Shown here: one piece after another, positions 44,031 to 51,533 of the stretch
Layout: every line of letters begins with the position of its first letter
Position numbering within the stretch: position 1 is the first letter of the stretch
NCBI RefSeq assembly: GCF_900220995.1
Contig: NZ_OBQF01000002.1
Location: forward strand, 186,001-250,000
Direction of reading: 5' to 3'
Source: Salinicoccus kekensis
GTDB lineage: Bacteria > Bacillota > Bacilli > Staphylococcales > Salinicoccaceae
Length of the DNA stretch: 64,000 nucleotides
The notes under the pieces: generated by a model
Seen by the model: the letters and a program-made list of their open reading frames with translations, nothing else
What the model was told of the DNA's origin: nothing
Databases searched by the model: none
Made by a program: the position numbers and the translations under genes

Positions 44031-45008
44031 ATGACTCATATAATAAAAATATTGATACCTGTAATGCTGCTCGCACTCGCCGCCTGCAGCAATGAAAACA
44101 GCAGCGCCGAAGACGGCGGGACACTCGAAGTCTACACCACCGTCTTCCCGCTTAAAAGCTTCGCCGAACAGATCGGCGGGGACACCGTCGATGTCGAGAC
44201 CATCTACCCGGAAGGCGTGGACATCCATACTTATGAACCGACCCAGAAAGATATGGTCGGCTTTGCAGAAGGGGACCTTTTCATCTACACGACAGATGAA
44301 TTCGATCCGGTCGCAAACACCATTAAAAATGCCGTCGACGGCCATACCGAGTTCCTGCCCGCTGCTGCAGACATTTCGGATGAAGAGTTGCTGGAGTACG
44401 ATCATGAACATGGGCATGAGGTAGATGATGACCACGGGCACGGGGAACATGAAGAGCATGGCCATGAGGAGCATGATCATGATCACGGCTCGACCGATCC
44501 CCACATCTGGCTGGACCCGGTATTTTCCCAGTCCATGGCGGAAGTGATTAAAGATAAGCTGACCGAATTGAACCCTGAAGAAGCATCCATGTATGAAGAG
44601 AACTACGAGGCGCTCATCAGCGACCTGGAGGAAATCAATCAGGAGCTGGCAGTCGCCACTGAAGAAACTGGACGTGACACCGTCTACATCTCCCACGAAT
44701 CCATCGGTTATCTCGCTGACAGATACGGTTTTGAGCAGGCCGCCATCAACGGCTTGAACAATGAGGAGCCGAGCCAGCAGGAACTGATGAGCATCGTTGA
44801 CGACATCGAATCTCACAATATAGATTATATTTTGTACGAGCAGAACATCACTTCCCGCATTACAGATACAATCCAGAATTCCACTGATACAGAACCATTG
44901 GAGTTCCACAACCTGGAAGTGCTGACGGCGGATGATCCAGACGATGCCACATACCAGTCGATCATGCGCGAGAACATCTCCGTCCTGGAACAAGCTTTGA
45001 ACGAATGA
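44031..45008 (+). CDS. Zinc ABC-transporter substrate-binding lipoprotein (ZnuA/AdcA-type)
   Basis: A signal peptide ends in the lipobox LAAC (Cys19). The body is a cluster 9 metal-binding protein: TTVFPLKSFAEQIGGDTVDV, YPEGVDIHTYEPTQKDM, a histidine- and acid-rich loop of about 30 residues (HEHGHEVDDDHGHGEHEEHG), DPHIWLDPVFSQSM and YISHESIGYLADRYGFEQ. The loop is typical of zinc rather than manganese binders. No ATPase or permease gene is adjacent, so the transporter core is encoded elsewhere. AAGGGAG stands eight bases before ATG 44031. Zur-type boxes cover its promoter. Confidence 0.92.
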   Translation: MTHIIKILIPVMLLALAACSNENSSAEDGGTLEVYTTVFPLKSFAEQIGGDTVDVETIYPEGVDIHTYEPTQKDMVGFAEGDLFIYTTDEFDPVANTIKNAVDGHTEFLPAAADISDEELLEYDHEHGHEVDDDHGHGEHEEHGHEEHDHDHGSTDPHIWLDPVFSQSMAEVIKDKLTELNPEEASMYEENYEALISDLEEINQELAVATEETGRDTVYISHESIGYLADRYGFEQAAINGLNNEEPSQQELMSIVDDIESHNIDYILYEQNITSRITDTIQNSTDTEPLEFHNLEVLTADDPDDATYQSIMRENISVLEQALNE

Positions 45009-45010
45009 CA

Positions 45011-45036
45011 AAAGAGGCCTTTACGGCCTCTTTTTT
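45011..45036 (+). terminator. Terminator of the zinc lipoprotein gene
   Basis: AAAGAGGCC/GGCCTCTTT followed by TTT, directly after the stop codon. Confidence 0.92.
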
Positions 45037-45059
45037 GTTGGTGATTCTTCGGTGCAGCG

Positions 45060-45510
45060 TCTTTGACCGGATGGCGGTGGCAGTACTCCCGGGTCTGTCT
45101 GGGTTCCTCTTTCGATTCCGGACGGCGACACTGAGCTTCGAACTTCCATACGGATTCTGCTTCTGATTCCGGACGGAGAAACTGATGATTACAGCCCTGT
45201 CCGGATTTTGTCTCTCAATCCGGACGGAGGCACCAACGCTCACACCTCTGTCTGTATTCCGTCTCCCAATCCGGACGGAGACACCAACGCTCACACCTCT
45301 GTCTGGATTCCTCTTCCAATTCCGGACAGAGACACCAACGCTCACACCTCTGTCTGGATTCCGTCTCTCAATCCGGACGGAGGCACCAACACCCGCACTT
45401 CCCTCTGGACCCCATCTCCAAATCCAGACGGAGGCAGCAACACCCGCACCTCTGTCTGGATTCCGTCTCTCAATCCGGACGGAGGCACCAACACCCGCAC
45501 TTCTGTCCGG
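45060..45510. repeat. Array D: nine 51-nt units, family D
   Basis: The GGAC of the arm AATCCGGAC recurs (with substitutions) at 45069, 45120, 45171, 45222, 45273, 45324, 45375, 45426 and 45477, always 51 nt apart. Each unit has GTCTGGATT, a nine-base loop such as CCGTCTCTC, the inverted arm AATCCGGAC and a 24-base spacer such as GGAGGCACCAACGCTCACAC. The first two units are the most diverged, the last six nearly uniform. It lies between the two facing terminators of convergent genes. Long open frames across it on both strands are by-products. Confidence 0.95.
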
Positions 45511-45552
45511 CTCAAAACCGCCCCTCTCTCTCCACCACTGCTCAAAACTCAT

Positions 45553-45580
45553 ACAAAAAAGGCCGGGGATACCCGGCCTT
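45553..45580 (-). terminator. Terminator of the small membrane protein gene
   Basis: On the minus strand AAGGCCGGG/CCCGGCC followed by TTTTTTGTATG. Confidence 0.9.
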
Positions 45581-45586
45581 CCCTTA

Positions 45587-45769
45587 TTACTGGTTCAACT
45601 TCAATCCTTCGAGTCCTTCGCGCTTAAGCTGGTCGGTGAACTCTTTGATTTCGTCCACATCTTTTTTCAGCAGGAACACGACGACCGCAACCACTATCGC
45701 CGTTGCTGCAAGGCCGACGATGAAGAGTTTGAACAGTACGCCGAGCAGTCCCTTGATCAATCCGAACAT
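45587..45769 (-). CDS. Single-span small membrane protein (60 aa)
   Basis: The protein has one long hydrophobic helix (about residues 8-33, VLFKLFIVGLAATAIVVAVV) followed by an amphipathic, charged tail (KKDVDEIKEFTDQLKREGLE). No family is recognised; such proteins are often regulators of larger membrane complexes. AGGAGGTTTTATC precedes ATG 45769 and the gene has its own terminator, which supports its being real. Confidence 0.75.
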   Translation of the reverse strand: MFGLIKGLLGVLFKLFIVGLAATAIVVAVVVFLLKKDVDEIKEFTDQLKREGLEGLKLNQ

Positions 45770-45816
45770 GATAAAACCTCCTGATCATTAATATTGTGAA
45801 GACAGGAAAAAACTTA

Positions 45817-45918
45817 TGGACAACCGTCCCAAATGCGTTTAAGATATAGACAGCTCCAATTACATAAGCATTTCCTAATATACCCGCACTTCATTCCTAA
45901 GAAGTGTGGGCTTTTTTA
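45817..45918 (+). ncRNA. Candidate short plus-strand RNA ending in an intrinsic terminator
   Basis: A hairpin CCCGCACTTC/GAAGTGTGGG (45883-45910) followed by CTTTTTTATA points along the plus strand, but no plus-strand gene lies upstream within 800 nt. A weak promoter, TGGACA-17-TAAGAT (45817-45845), could give an RNA of about 65 nt. On the other strand the hairpin directly follows yjbQ but has a poor T-tract (TATATT), so it may simply be the yjbQ terminator. Confidence 0.35.
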
Positions 45919-45922
45919 TACT

Positions 45923-46321
45923 CTACCCTTCCAGCACTTTGAAATAAACCTTTCTTGTCCTCGGTCCGTCAAATTCCGCAAAATAAAGGCTCTGCCATGT
46001 GCCGTAGATGATTTCACCGCCGTGGACGATCAACGTCTCGCTCGCCCCCGTCAGCGAAGATTTCATATGGGAATCCGAGTTCCCTTCCGCGTGCCGGTAT
46101 TCTTTTTTATTATCGAACGTCTCCCCCATGCCGTAGACGAGATCCCGCGTCACATCCGGGTCTGCATTTTCATTGATCGTGACCCCTGCAGTGGTGTGCG
46201 GGGTGAATGCCGTGATGATGCCTTCCGTGATTCCGCTCTTCCCGAGGACCTCCGATGCCAGATGATCGATGTTTACGAATTCGTTGCGCTCGGCCGTTTC
46301 AACTTCATAAGTGAAAAACAT
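45923..46321 (-). CDS. YjbQ family (UPF0047) protein
   Basis: The 132-residue protein contains GIITAFTPHTTAGVTINENA, DVTRDLV, HMKSSLTGASETLIVHGGEI and YFAEFDGPRTRKVYFKVLEG, the complete UPF0047 signature with histidines that can bind metal. Members have been linked to secondary thiamine-phosphate synthase activity, but the physiological role is unsettled. The start at 46321 is behind GGCGGGAGTC; the frame is open to 46792 only as a shadow of the opposite gene. Confidence 0.9.
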   Translation of the reverse strand: MFFTYEVETAERNEFVNIDHLASEVLGKSGITEGIITAFTPHTTAGVTINENADPDVTRDLVYGMGETFDNKKEYRHAEGNSDSHMKSSLTGASETLIVHGGEIIYGTWQSLYFAEFDGPRTRKVYFKVLEG

Positions 46322-46393
46322 GACTCCCGCCTCCATTAAAAGATTTCGATTCGGGTATAATGATACTAAAATCTTTAAAAGGAGTGTACTATC

Positions 46394-46807
46394 TTGGCTT
46401 ACACAATGAATGACTACCCGGATTCCCTGAAAAACCTGGACCGGCTTGAGCGCAGGAAGGCGATCGACATCATCAATGCGATGCTCGAGGAAGGCTACGA
46501 TGAGAACCGGGCAATCCCGATCGGCACGGAGCAGGCGCAGGAATGGTACAAGGACGCTTCCAAAGAAGACCTTAAAAAGCTCGAGAATAAAGACCTCCAG
46601 GACCATGACGATGACAACAGCCGCGGGCCGGACCTGATCGACAACGACGTTGAAGTTTATTTTGAAGATGACGAATGGAAAGTGAAATCTGTCGGCGCAA
46701 AACAGGCGTCCGCAACTTTCGACCGTAAGAAGGATGCCGAAAAGCGTGCCAAAGAAATCGCGGACAACCGCGGCACGAATATGAAGGTCCATAATAAGAA
46801 CGATTAA
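46394..46807 (+). CDS. DUF2188 / YdaT-like protein
   Basis: The N-terminus MAYTMNDYPDSLKNLDRLER followed by RKAIDIINAMLEEGYDENRA matches the YdaT group, and the C-terminus (VYFEDDEWKVKSVGAKQASA, then FDRKKDAEKRAKEIADNRGT) is a DUF2188 domain. The start is a TTG at 46394, supported by AAAAGGAG nine bases ahead and by the conserved first residues. Function unknown; B. subtilis YdaT is a general-stress protein, which is suggestive only. A central run of aspartates is acidic. Confidence 0.85.
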   Translation: MAYTMNDYPDSLKNLDRLERRKAIDIINAMLEEGYDENRAIPIGTEQAQEWYKDASKEDLKKLENKDLQDHDDDNSRGPDLIDNDVEVYFEDDEWKVKSVGAKQASATFDRKKDAEKRAKEIADNRGTNMKVHNKND

Positions 46808-46832
46808 AAAAAGCAGCCTTGGGCTGCTTTTT
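46806..46832. terminator. Bidirectional terminator
   Basis: The stem AAAAAGCAGCC/GGCTGCTTTTT serves both convergent genes, which are 29 nt apart. Confidence 0.92.
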
Positions 46833-46836
46833 CATA

Positions 46837-47055
46837 TTATGCGGATGTCTTGACCGACTTGACCGGATAGCCGAGTTTTTCGATGGTATTCTTCAATTCG
46901 TCGCCCGTCACGGTATCATCGTGTTCGACAGTCACTTTATTGAGATTGAACTTCACATCCACTTTGCTGACACCGGCCGTGCCGCCGATGCCCGTTTCAA
47001 TCTTTTTGATGCAGCTTGGGCATGTCAGGTCCTCTGTCTTCAAATTTGTTTTCAT
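46837..47055 (-). CDS. Heavy-metal-associated (CopZ-like) domain protein
   Basis: The 72-residue single HMA domain carries the metal-binding motif LTCPSCIKKIETGI and the closing VTGDELKNTIEKLGYPV. It is the size of a copper chaperone. CPSC in place of the usual CxHC/CAAC is seen in a group of HMA proteins of uncertain metal. ATG 47055 or 47058 is possible, with GGGAGG ahead. No copper ATPase or CsoR lies beside it, so its partner is unknown. Confidence 0.82.
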   Translation of the reverse strand: MKTNLKTEDLTCPSCIKKIETGIGGTAGVSKVDVKFNLNKVTVEHDDTVTGDELKNTIEKLGYPVKSVKTSA

Positions 47056-47157
47056 CATATAACCTCCCGTTAGTATTGATCTGATCTTAACTTCATTATA
47101 GATGCTTTGCTGCTTTAAAAAATTGATCCAGATCAAGTTTTGAAGGTTATCTCAAAA

Positions 47158-47184
47158 TAAAAAAGCCGGCCCAGAGCCGGCTTT
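47158..47184 (-). terminator. Terminator of the opine dehydrogenase operon
   Basis: On the minus strand AAAAGCCGGC/GCCGGCTTTTT with T-tail, immediately after the stop codon. Confidence 0.9.
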
Positions 47185-47186
47185 TC

Positions 47187-48251
47187 TTATACCTGTGCGT
47201 TCAGATCACGTCCGGCGTCGAGGCCGAGGCGTTCCAGTGTCAGCGGGTGATGGAAATATTTTTCATCCAGCATCAACCGCGTCAGATGGATGATCGAGTC
47301 TATCGTCGGCGTCTTCACCTTCACCGCTTCGGCGATGCTCTTCCAGAGCATGAGCCCGTTGGTGACGTCTTCGACGATATAGCGGTTCTCGAGTGACGAC
47401 GGGCCGGGCAGGTCTTTCAATATCGGGCTTGTATTATACTGCTCCTGCAACGACTCGCTTTCCCTGAAATATTTGCTGCGCACGGAACGTTCGGCTTTAC
47501 TGACCGCATCGAGGCCGAGCGCCCTGCATATGCCCTGGCGCTCCATATCGATCTCTTCGATCACTTTGATCGTGTGTTCGGTCACGCCGTCCTTATACAA
47601 ATAAAACTCATCGCCCCGGTTGTCGATGAACCCCGTGTTCAAAATCGCAGGCGCCGGATGGCTTTCCGGGTTGCCGTTGTTCAGTGCCGGTTCCATGATG
47701 TTTTTCGCCGGCACGAAGCAGTCATACAATTGATCCAGCTTTTCAAGCATCACCTTGGTGTCTGCCGCCGGGTAGGCGCTGAACAGGTTGTGATGGCTGT
47801 AAAGGATCACTGCCGCCTCGTTTTCCATGTAGTCGTATCTTGCAGCATATGTGAGCGACATGGATTCGCCGACATACACTTGGAGTTCGGGTCTCGTTTC
47901 TTTCAGATAATTGTGGATCAGGATGCTGAACATCGAGCTCGCACCGTTGATATAGATCATCTGTCCATCTTTCAGATGCGGACTGATTTCTTTAAAAATA
48001 TCGAGCAGTGCGTTGGTCGGCAGGCATGTCATGATGACATCCGCATCGGCCACAGCGAGTTTCGGGTCCTGCGTGTACTGCTGGAAGCGGACCAGCCGGC
48101 CTTTGAAACCCACGTGCCCTTCCATTATGTTCGGGTGTGGATCCTTCAAAGCATTTTTCGAGTGGTACAAAGTCACTTCGTGCCCTTTTTCAGTCAAATC
48201 CGCCGCTGCTACAATGCCGCCGTTACCTGCCCCTATTATCGAGACTTTCAT
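47187..48251 (-). CDS. NAD/NADP octopine/nopaline dehydrogenase family protein
   Basis: A Rossmann domain at the start (VSIIGAGNGGIVAAADLTEK, then VTLYHSKNALKD) and VIMTCLPTNALLDIFKEISP lead into the helical opine dehydrogenase domain with GESMSLTYAARYDY, HPAPAILNTGFIDN and YIVEDVTNGLMLWKSIAEAV. The enzyme would reductively condense an amino acid and a 2-oxo acid or related substrates. Staphylopine synthesis genes (cntKL) are not beside it, so a metallophore role is not supported. Its start codon follows the Nudix stop codon without a gap. Confidence 0.85.
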   Translation of the reverse strand: MKVSIIGAGNGGIVAAADLTEKGHEVTLYHSKNALKDPHPNIMEGHVGFKGRLVRFQQYTQDPKLAVADADVIMTCLPTNALLDIFKEISPHLKDGQMIYINGASSMFSILIHNYLKETRPELQVYVGESMSLTYAARYDYMENEAAVILYSHHNLFSAYPAADTKVMLEKLDQLYDCFVPAKNIMEPALNNGNPESHPAPAILNTGFIDNRGDEFYLYKDGVTEHTIKVIEEIDMERQGICRALGLDAVSKAERSVRSKYFRESESLQEQYNTSPILKDLPGPSSLENRYIVEDVTNGLMLWKSIAEAVKVKTPTIDSIIHLTRLMLDEKYFHHPLTLERLGLDAGRDLNAQV

Positions 48252-48665
48252 TTACTTGATAGCTCCCTTTTGTGTTTGAATCATTTCTATTGCCGGTATA
48301 TCCGCCGGTGCCCAGTCCAGGTCACCGATATTTTCCCGGCTCATCCATTTCATGTCGACATGTTCCAAAAGTTTGATTTCTCCTGCAAGCAATTCCGCGT
48401 AATAAGTCGTGAGTTCCACAATGCCGAAATCGTACTCATATGTGGTTGTCGTTATTTTATCCAGTACGTCGATCCGGCATTCCATCTCTTCTTCCAGTTC
48501 CCGTACAAGTGCCTCTGTTTCAGTTTCGCCAGTTTCCACCTTACCTCCGGGAAATTCCCATTTCAGCGCTAAATTTTTGTCTTCAGGCCGCTGGGCGCAT
48601 AATATTTCATCATCGGAGTTCACGATGACCGCACCGACGACCCTGATGTACTTTTTGTCTGCCAT
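48252..48665 (-). CDS. Nudix hydrolase, MutT-like dNTP pyrophosphohydrolase
   Basis: The Nudix box is complete: GGKVETGETETEALVRELEE followed by EM. The N-terminus (IRVVGAVIVNSDDEILCAQR, then KWEFP) matches the (deoxy)nucleoside triphosphate pyrophosphohydrolase group that removes oxidised nucleotides such as 8-oxo-dGTP. Length 137 is normal. Its stop codon TAA directly precedes the ATG of the opine dehydrogenase gene, whose ribosome site lies in the last Nudix codons. Confidence 0.9.
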   Translation of the reverse strand: MADKKYIRVVGAVIVNSDDEILCAQRPEDKNLALKWEFPGGKVETGETETEALVRELEEEMECRIDVLDKITTTTYEYDFGIVELTTYYAELLAGEIKLLEHVDMKWMSRENIGDLDWAPADIPAIEMIQTQKGAIK

Positions 48666-48704
48666 TGTTCATTCCCTTTTCTATTTTCGGTCATTATACC
48701 AGAT

Positions 48705-49811
48705 TTACTTCTGACTTAAAAATCTGAACACTTCCGCCTGCTCCGGTTGGGCCATGTTGTTCTTCATATCCGCTGCTGCAAACCCCCGCTCGATGATCTC
48801 TTCGATACCGCCATGTCCGATGCCGAGATCTTCAAATGTCATCGCAAGGCCCGCCGCAAGCTTCAGTTCATCAAGGCGCCGGTTCAGATCCCGGGCATCA
48901 CTGAACCCAATCATCTCAGCATGCGCATCAAGCTCCGGGTTCGCCTGTGCATTGATGATGTACCAGTCGCCTGCAGTGAGCGCGCAGGCCTCCCCGTGCG
49001 GCACACCGTAATGGGAGGTCATATAGTAACTCAAAGCATGCGAACCCGAAGTCCCGGTCTGTGAAATGGCCATCCCCGCCATCAGGCTTGCGGCCGCCAT
49101 GTTCTCCCGAACCCCGTTGTTCATCGGTTCATGGTACGCACGCTCCAGGTTTTCAAATGCAAGCCTGGCAGCAGAAACGGCGAGCGCGTCCGATATCGGA
49201 TTATGGGCGGCCGATCCGAGGCAGTCCAGTGCGTGGCAGATGACATCGATGCCTGAGACCGCCGTGACTGCAGCCGGACATGTCAAAGTCAGCTCCGGAT
49301 CCACGATTGCAACTTCGGGATAAAGCCCCTCACCCATAAGCGGCACTTTCAGGCTGTTCGCCTCATCACTGATGACGCTCACCGGCGTCACTTCGGACCC
49401 GGACCCGCTCGTCGTCGGAATGGCGATCACCGGCAGGCTCACCTGAAAATCCGTCCGTTCCAGCAGCCGGTCGATATCGATGCTCTCCAAATAAACTGCT
49501 GCGGCCGCCTTTGCCGCATCCATCACTGAACCGCCGCCGATCGCGATCAGGCAGTCCGCCTCATGCGTCTCCATTACGCCGACGATGCGCCGGACGTCTT
49601 CAAGCGTCGGATTCGGTGTGATGTTGGTCACGACATCTTTGACGTCGTCCCCGAGCTGCGATTTCACAAGGCGGTCGAGCCCGTTGTCGATCTGGGAAGC
49701 CGACATGACGATGACGTACGATGAAAAATTATAAGGCCTGAGCATATCTTCCAGTTCCGAAAATACGCCCTGCCCGAAATGGACCTTGACGGGATGCTGA
49801 TATAAAAACAT
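48705..49811 (-). CDS. Iron-containing alcohol dehydrogenase
   Basis: The 368-residue protein shows the group III dehydrogenase pattern: HFGQGVFSELEDMLRPYN, CLIAIGGGSVMDAAKAAAAV, IPTTSGSGSEVTPVSVI and metal ligands around DVICHALDCLGSAAHNPIS and HYGVPHGEACAL. It would oxidise or reduce an alcohol or aldehyde with NAD(P). ATG 49811 is chosen for the GGGGAGG ahead. A single gene between two terminator-bounded units; substrate unknown. Confidence 0.9.
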   Translation of the reverse strand: MFLYQHPVKVHFGQGVFSELEDMLRPYNFSSYVIVMSASQIDNGLDRLVKSQLGDDVKDVVTNITPNPTLEDVRRIVGVMETHEADCLIAIGGGSVMDAAKAAAAVYLESIDIDRLLERTDFQVSLPVIAIPTTSGSGSEVTPVSVISDEANSLKVPLMGEGLYPEVAIVDPELTLTCPAAVTAVSGIDVICHALDCLGSAAHNPISDALAVSAARLAFENLERAYHEPMNNGVRENMAAASLMAGMAISQTGTSGSHALSYYMTSHYGVPHGEACALTAGDWYIINAQANPELDAHAEMIGFSDARDLNRRLDELKLAAGLAMTFEDLGIGHGGIEEIIERGFAAADMKNNMAQPEQAEVFRFLSQK

Positions 49812-49869
49812 GATGTACCTCCCCTTTTCTTTAAATATCATACTACCACTTTTACCCGTCCGTCCGATG

Positions 49870-49900
49870 AAAAAAGCACCCCTGAAAAGAGGTGCTTCAT
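49870..49900 (-). terminator. Terminator of nagE
   Basis: On the minus strand AAGCACCTC pairs with GGGGTGCTT and is followed by TTTTTCATC. Confidence 0.82.
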
Positions 49901-49904
49901 GAAT

Positions 49905-51407
49905 TTACAGCATTTTCTTCATTTCTTCTGCGACATGTTCGACTTCTGTGCCGACGACGACCTGGATATTGTTTTTGCCCGGTTTCGCAATGCCGTGCAC
50001 ACCTGCCGCCTTGATCTGCCCCTCATCCACTTTTGACTCATCATGGATATTGATGCGGAGGCGCGTCGTGCAGTAGTCGACCGTGTCGATGTTCTCCCTG
50101 CCGCCGAGACCGATCAGGATCTGATCCGCCTTACGCGTGTATTTGTCATCTGCATGTGAAGGCCGGACCGTATCCTCATCCCCGTCATCCTCCGTTGCCT
50201 CTTCAGTACTCAGCACCGCATCATCGCGGCCCGGCGTCTTCAAATCAAGTGCCGGAATGAGCGCCCTGAAGATGACGTAGTACAGGATGAAGAAGAACAC
50301 ACCCTGCACGAGGAGCATCCACGGCTGGTTCGCGACCGGATTGTTCAGGCTGAGCACCATATCGACGAGCCCCGCACTGAAGCCGAATCCTGCGGTCCAT
50401 TCGAACGTTGCCGCGATGAACATTGAAATCCCGGTTAGCAGCGCATGTACGACGTACAGAAGCGGTGCGAGGAACATGAATGAAAATTCAAGCGGCTCCG
50501 TCACCCCGGTCAGGAAAGCGGTGAGTGATGCTGTAAGCAGAAGCGACCCCGCCGCTTTCTTATATTTCGATTTTGCGGTGTGGTACATCGCAAGTGCCGC
50601 ACCCGGCAGCCCGAACATCATGATCGGGAAGAACCCTGCCTGATAACGGCCGGTGATCCCCTGTTCGCCCGACCCCGACAGGAAGTTCGGAATATCGTTG
50701 ATACCGACGGTATCCCACCAGAAGATCGAGTTCAGGGCGTGATGCAGCCCCGTCGGAATCAGAAGCCGGTTCGCAAATCCGTAGATCCCCGCACCAAGTG
50801 CACCCATATTCAATATCCATTCACCGAATGTCACAAGCGCACCGTACAGGAGCGGCCATAAGAAGAATAAAACCAGACTCACGAAAATCATGACGAATGA
50901 TGCGATGATCGGCACCGCACGGCGTCCGCTGAAGAATGCCAGATATTCCGGCAGCTTCACATCACTGAACTTGTTGTAGAGTGCCGCCGCGATCAGACCG
51001 GTCACAATACCGATCAAGACGTTGTTCTCGATGACCCCGAAAGCTGCATTCACTTCATCCGGCGAGGTGCCGGTGTACATTGCGACCGCATCCGCACTGA
51101 GCAGTGTGATGACCACAAGGAATGATACCAGCCCCGAAAGTGCCGCGGCACCGCTTTTGTCCTTCGACATCCCGAATGCAAGACCCACTGCAAATATCAG
51201 CGCCAAATAGTTCAAAATCGCGTTGCCCGCATTGATCAAAATCGCCGCTGCAAGATTGTTCTCCCCCCAGCCGTCCGGATCGATTGCATAGCCGATGCCG
51301 AGCAGTATCGCCGCAGCAGGCAGGACCGCAACCGGAAGCATGAACGAACGCCCCATGTTCTGAATGTAACGAAACGCACCTGTCCCCTTCGTACTTTTCC
51401 CCTTCAT
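49905..51407 (-). CDS. nagE: PTS N-acetylglucosamine transporter, EIICB
   Basis: The 500-residue protein joins a membrane EIIC domain (MGRSFMLPVAVLPAAAILLG, GLHHALNSIFWWDT, GVTEPLEFSFMFLAPLLYVV) to a C-terminal EIIB domain with the phosphocysteine in DTVDYCTTRLRI. An acidic linker (EEATEDDGDEDTVRPSHADD) lies between. No EIIA domain is present, so a separate EIIA(Glc-like) protein is needed. It imports and phosphorylates N-acetylglucosamine; the divergent nagA supports this sugar over glucose. ATG 51407 is behind GGGGGAGAAAT. Confidence 0.92.
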   Translation of the reverse strand: MKGKSTKGTGAFRYIQNMGRSFMLPVAVLPAAAILLGIGYAIDPDGWGENNLAAAILINAGNAILNYLALIFAVGLAFGMSKDKSGAAALSGLVSFLVVITLLSADAVAMYTGTSPDEVNAAFGVIENNVLIGIVTGLIAAALYNKFSDVKLPEYLAFFSGRRAVPIIASFVMIFVSLVLFFLWPLLYGALVTFGEWILNMGALGAGIYGFANRLLIPTGLHHALNSIFWWDTVGINDIPNFLSGSGEQGITGRYQAGFFPIMMFGLPGAALAMYHTAKSKYKKAAGSLLLTASLTAFLTGVTEPLEFSFMFLAPLLYVVHALLTGISMFIAATFEWTAGFGFSAGLVDMVLSLNNPVANQPWMLLVQGVFFFILYYVIFRALIPALDLKTPGRDDAVLSTEEATEDDGDEDTVRPSHADDKYTRKADQILIGLGGRENIDTVDYCTTRLRINIHDESKVDEGQIKAAGVHGIAKPGKNNIQVVVGTEVEHVAEEMKKML

Positions 51408-51447
51408 ATTTCTCCCCCTCATCAAAAAATGATAAAATATGTAAAGC

Positions 51448-51508
51448 ATGTAATCTTACATAAATATACCACATAAAATAAAAGGGATAAATCACAATTT
51501 TATTGTGA
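51448..51508. promoter_or_regulatory. nagE-nagA divergent control region with two palindromes
   Basis: ATGTAATCTTACAT (51448-51461; six-base arms around TC) lies on the nagE side, and TCACAATTTTATTGTGA (51492-51508; seven-base arms around TTT) lies just before nagA. Neither matches the NagR site or a cre box that I know. Both are well placed as operators for shared control of the two genes. Confidence 0.55.
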
Positions 51509-51533
51509 AATTATATTTAAAAAGGAGCCTGCC

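Noticed and set aside
44025-45011. A 328-codon minus-strand frame opposite the zinc lipoprotein gene
   Set aside because: Pure antisense shadow; the plus-strand frame has a lipobox, domain motifs, promoter and terminator.
44962-45627. Open frames of 139-199 codons with 17-residue repeats across array D
   Set aside because: The period of 51 nt equals 17 codons, so repeats in translation are automatic. No start signals; frames run over terminators and the ends of real genes.
46322-46792. A 289-codon frame including YjbQ with a long hydrophobic N-terminus
   Set aside because: The upstream part is the antisense of the DUF2188 gene; the 132-residue YjbQ start has its own ribosome site.
47187-48251. 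Staphylopine dehydrogenase (CntM)
   Set aside because: The family is shared but the cntK, cntL and cntA-F genes are absent here; the neighbour is a Nudix gene.
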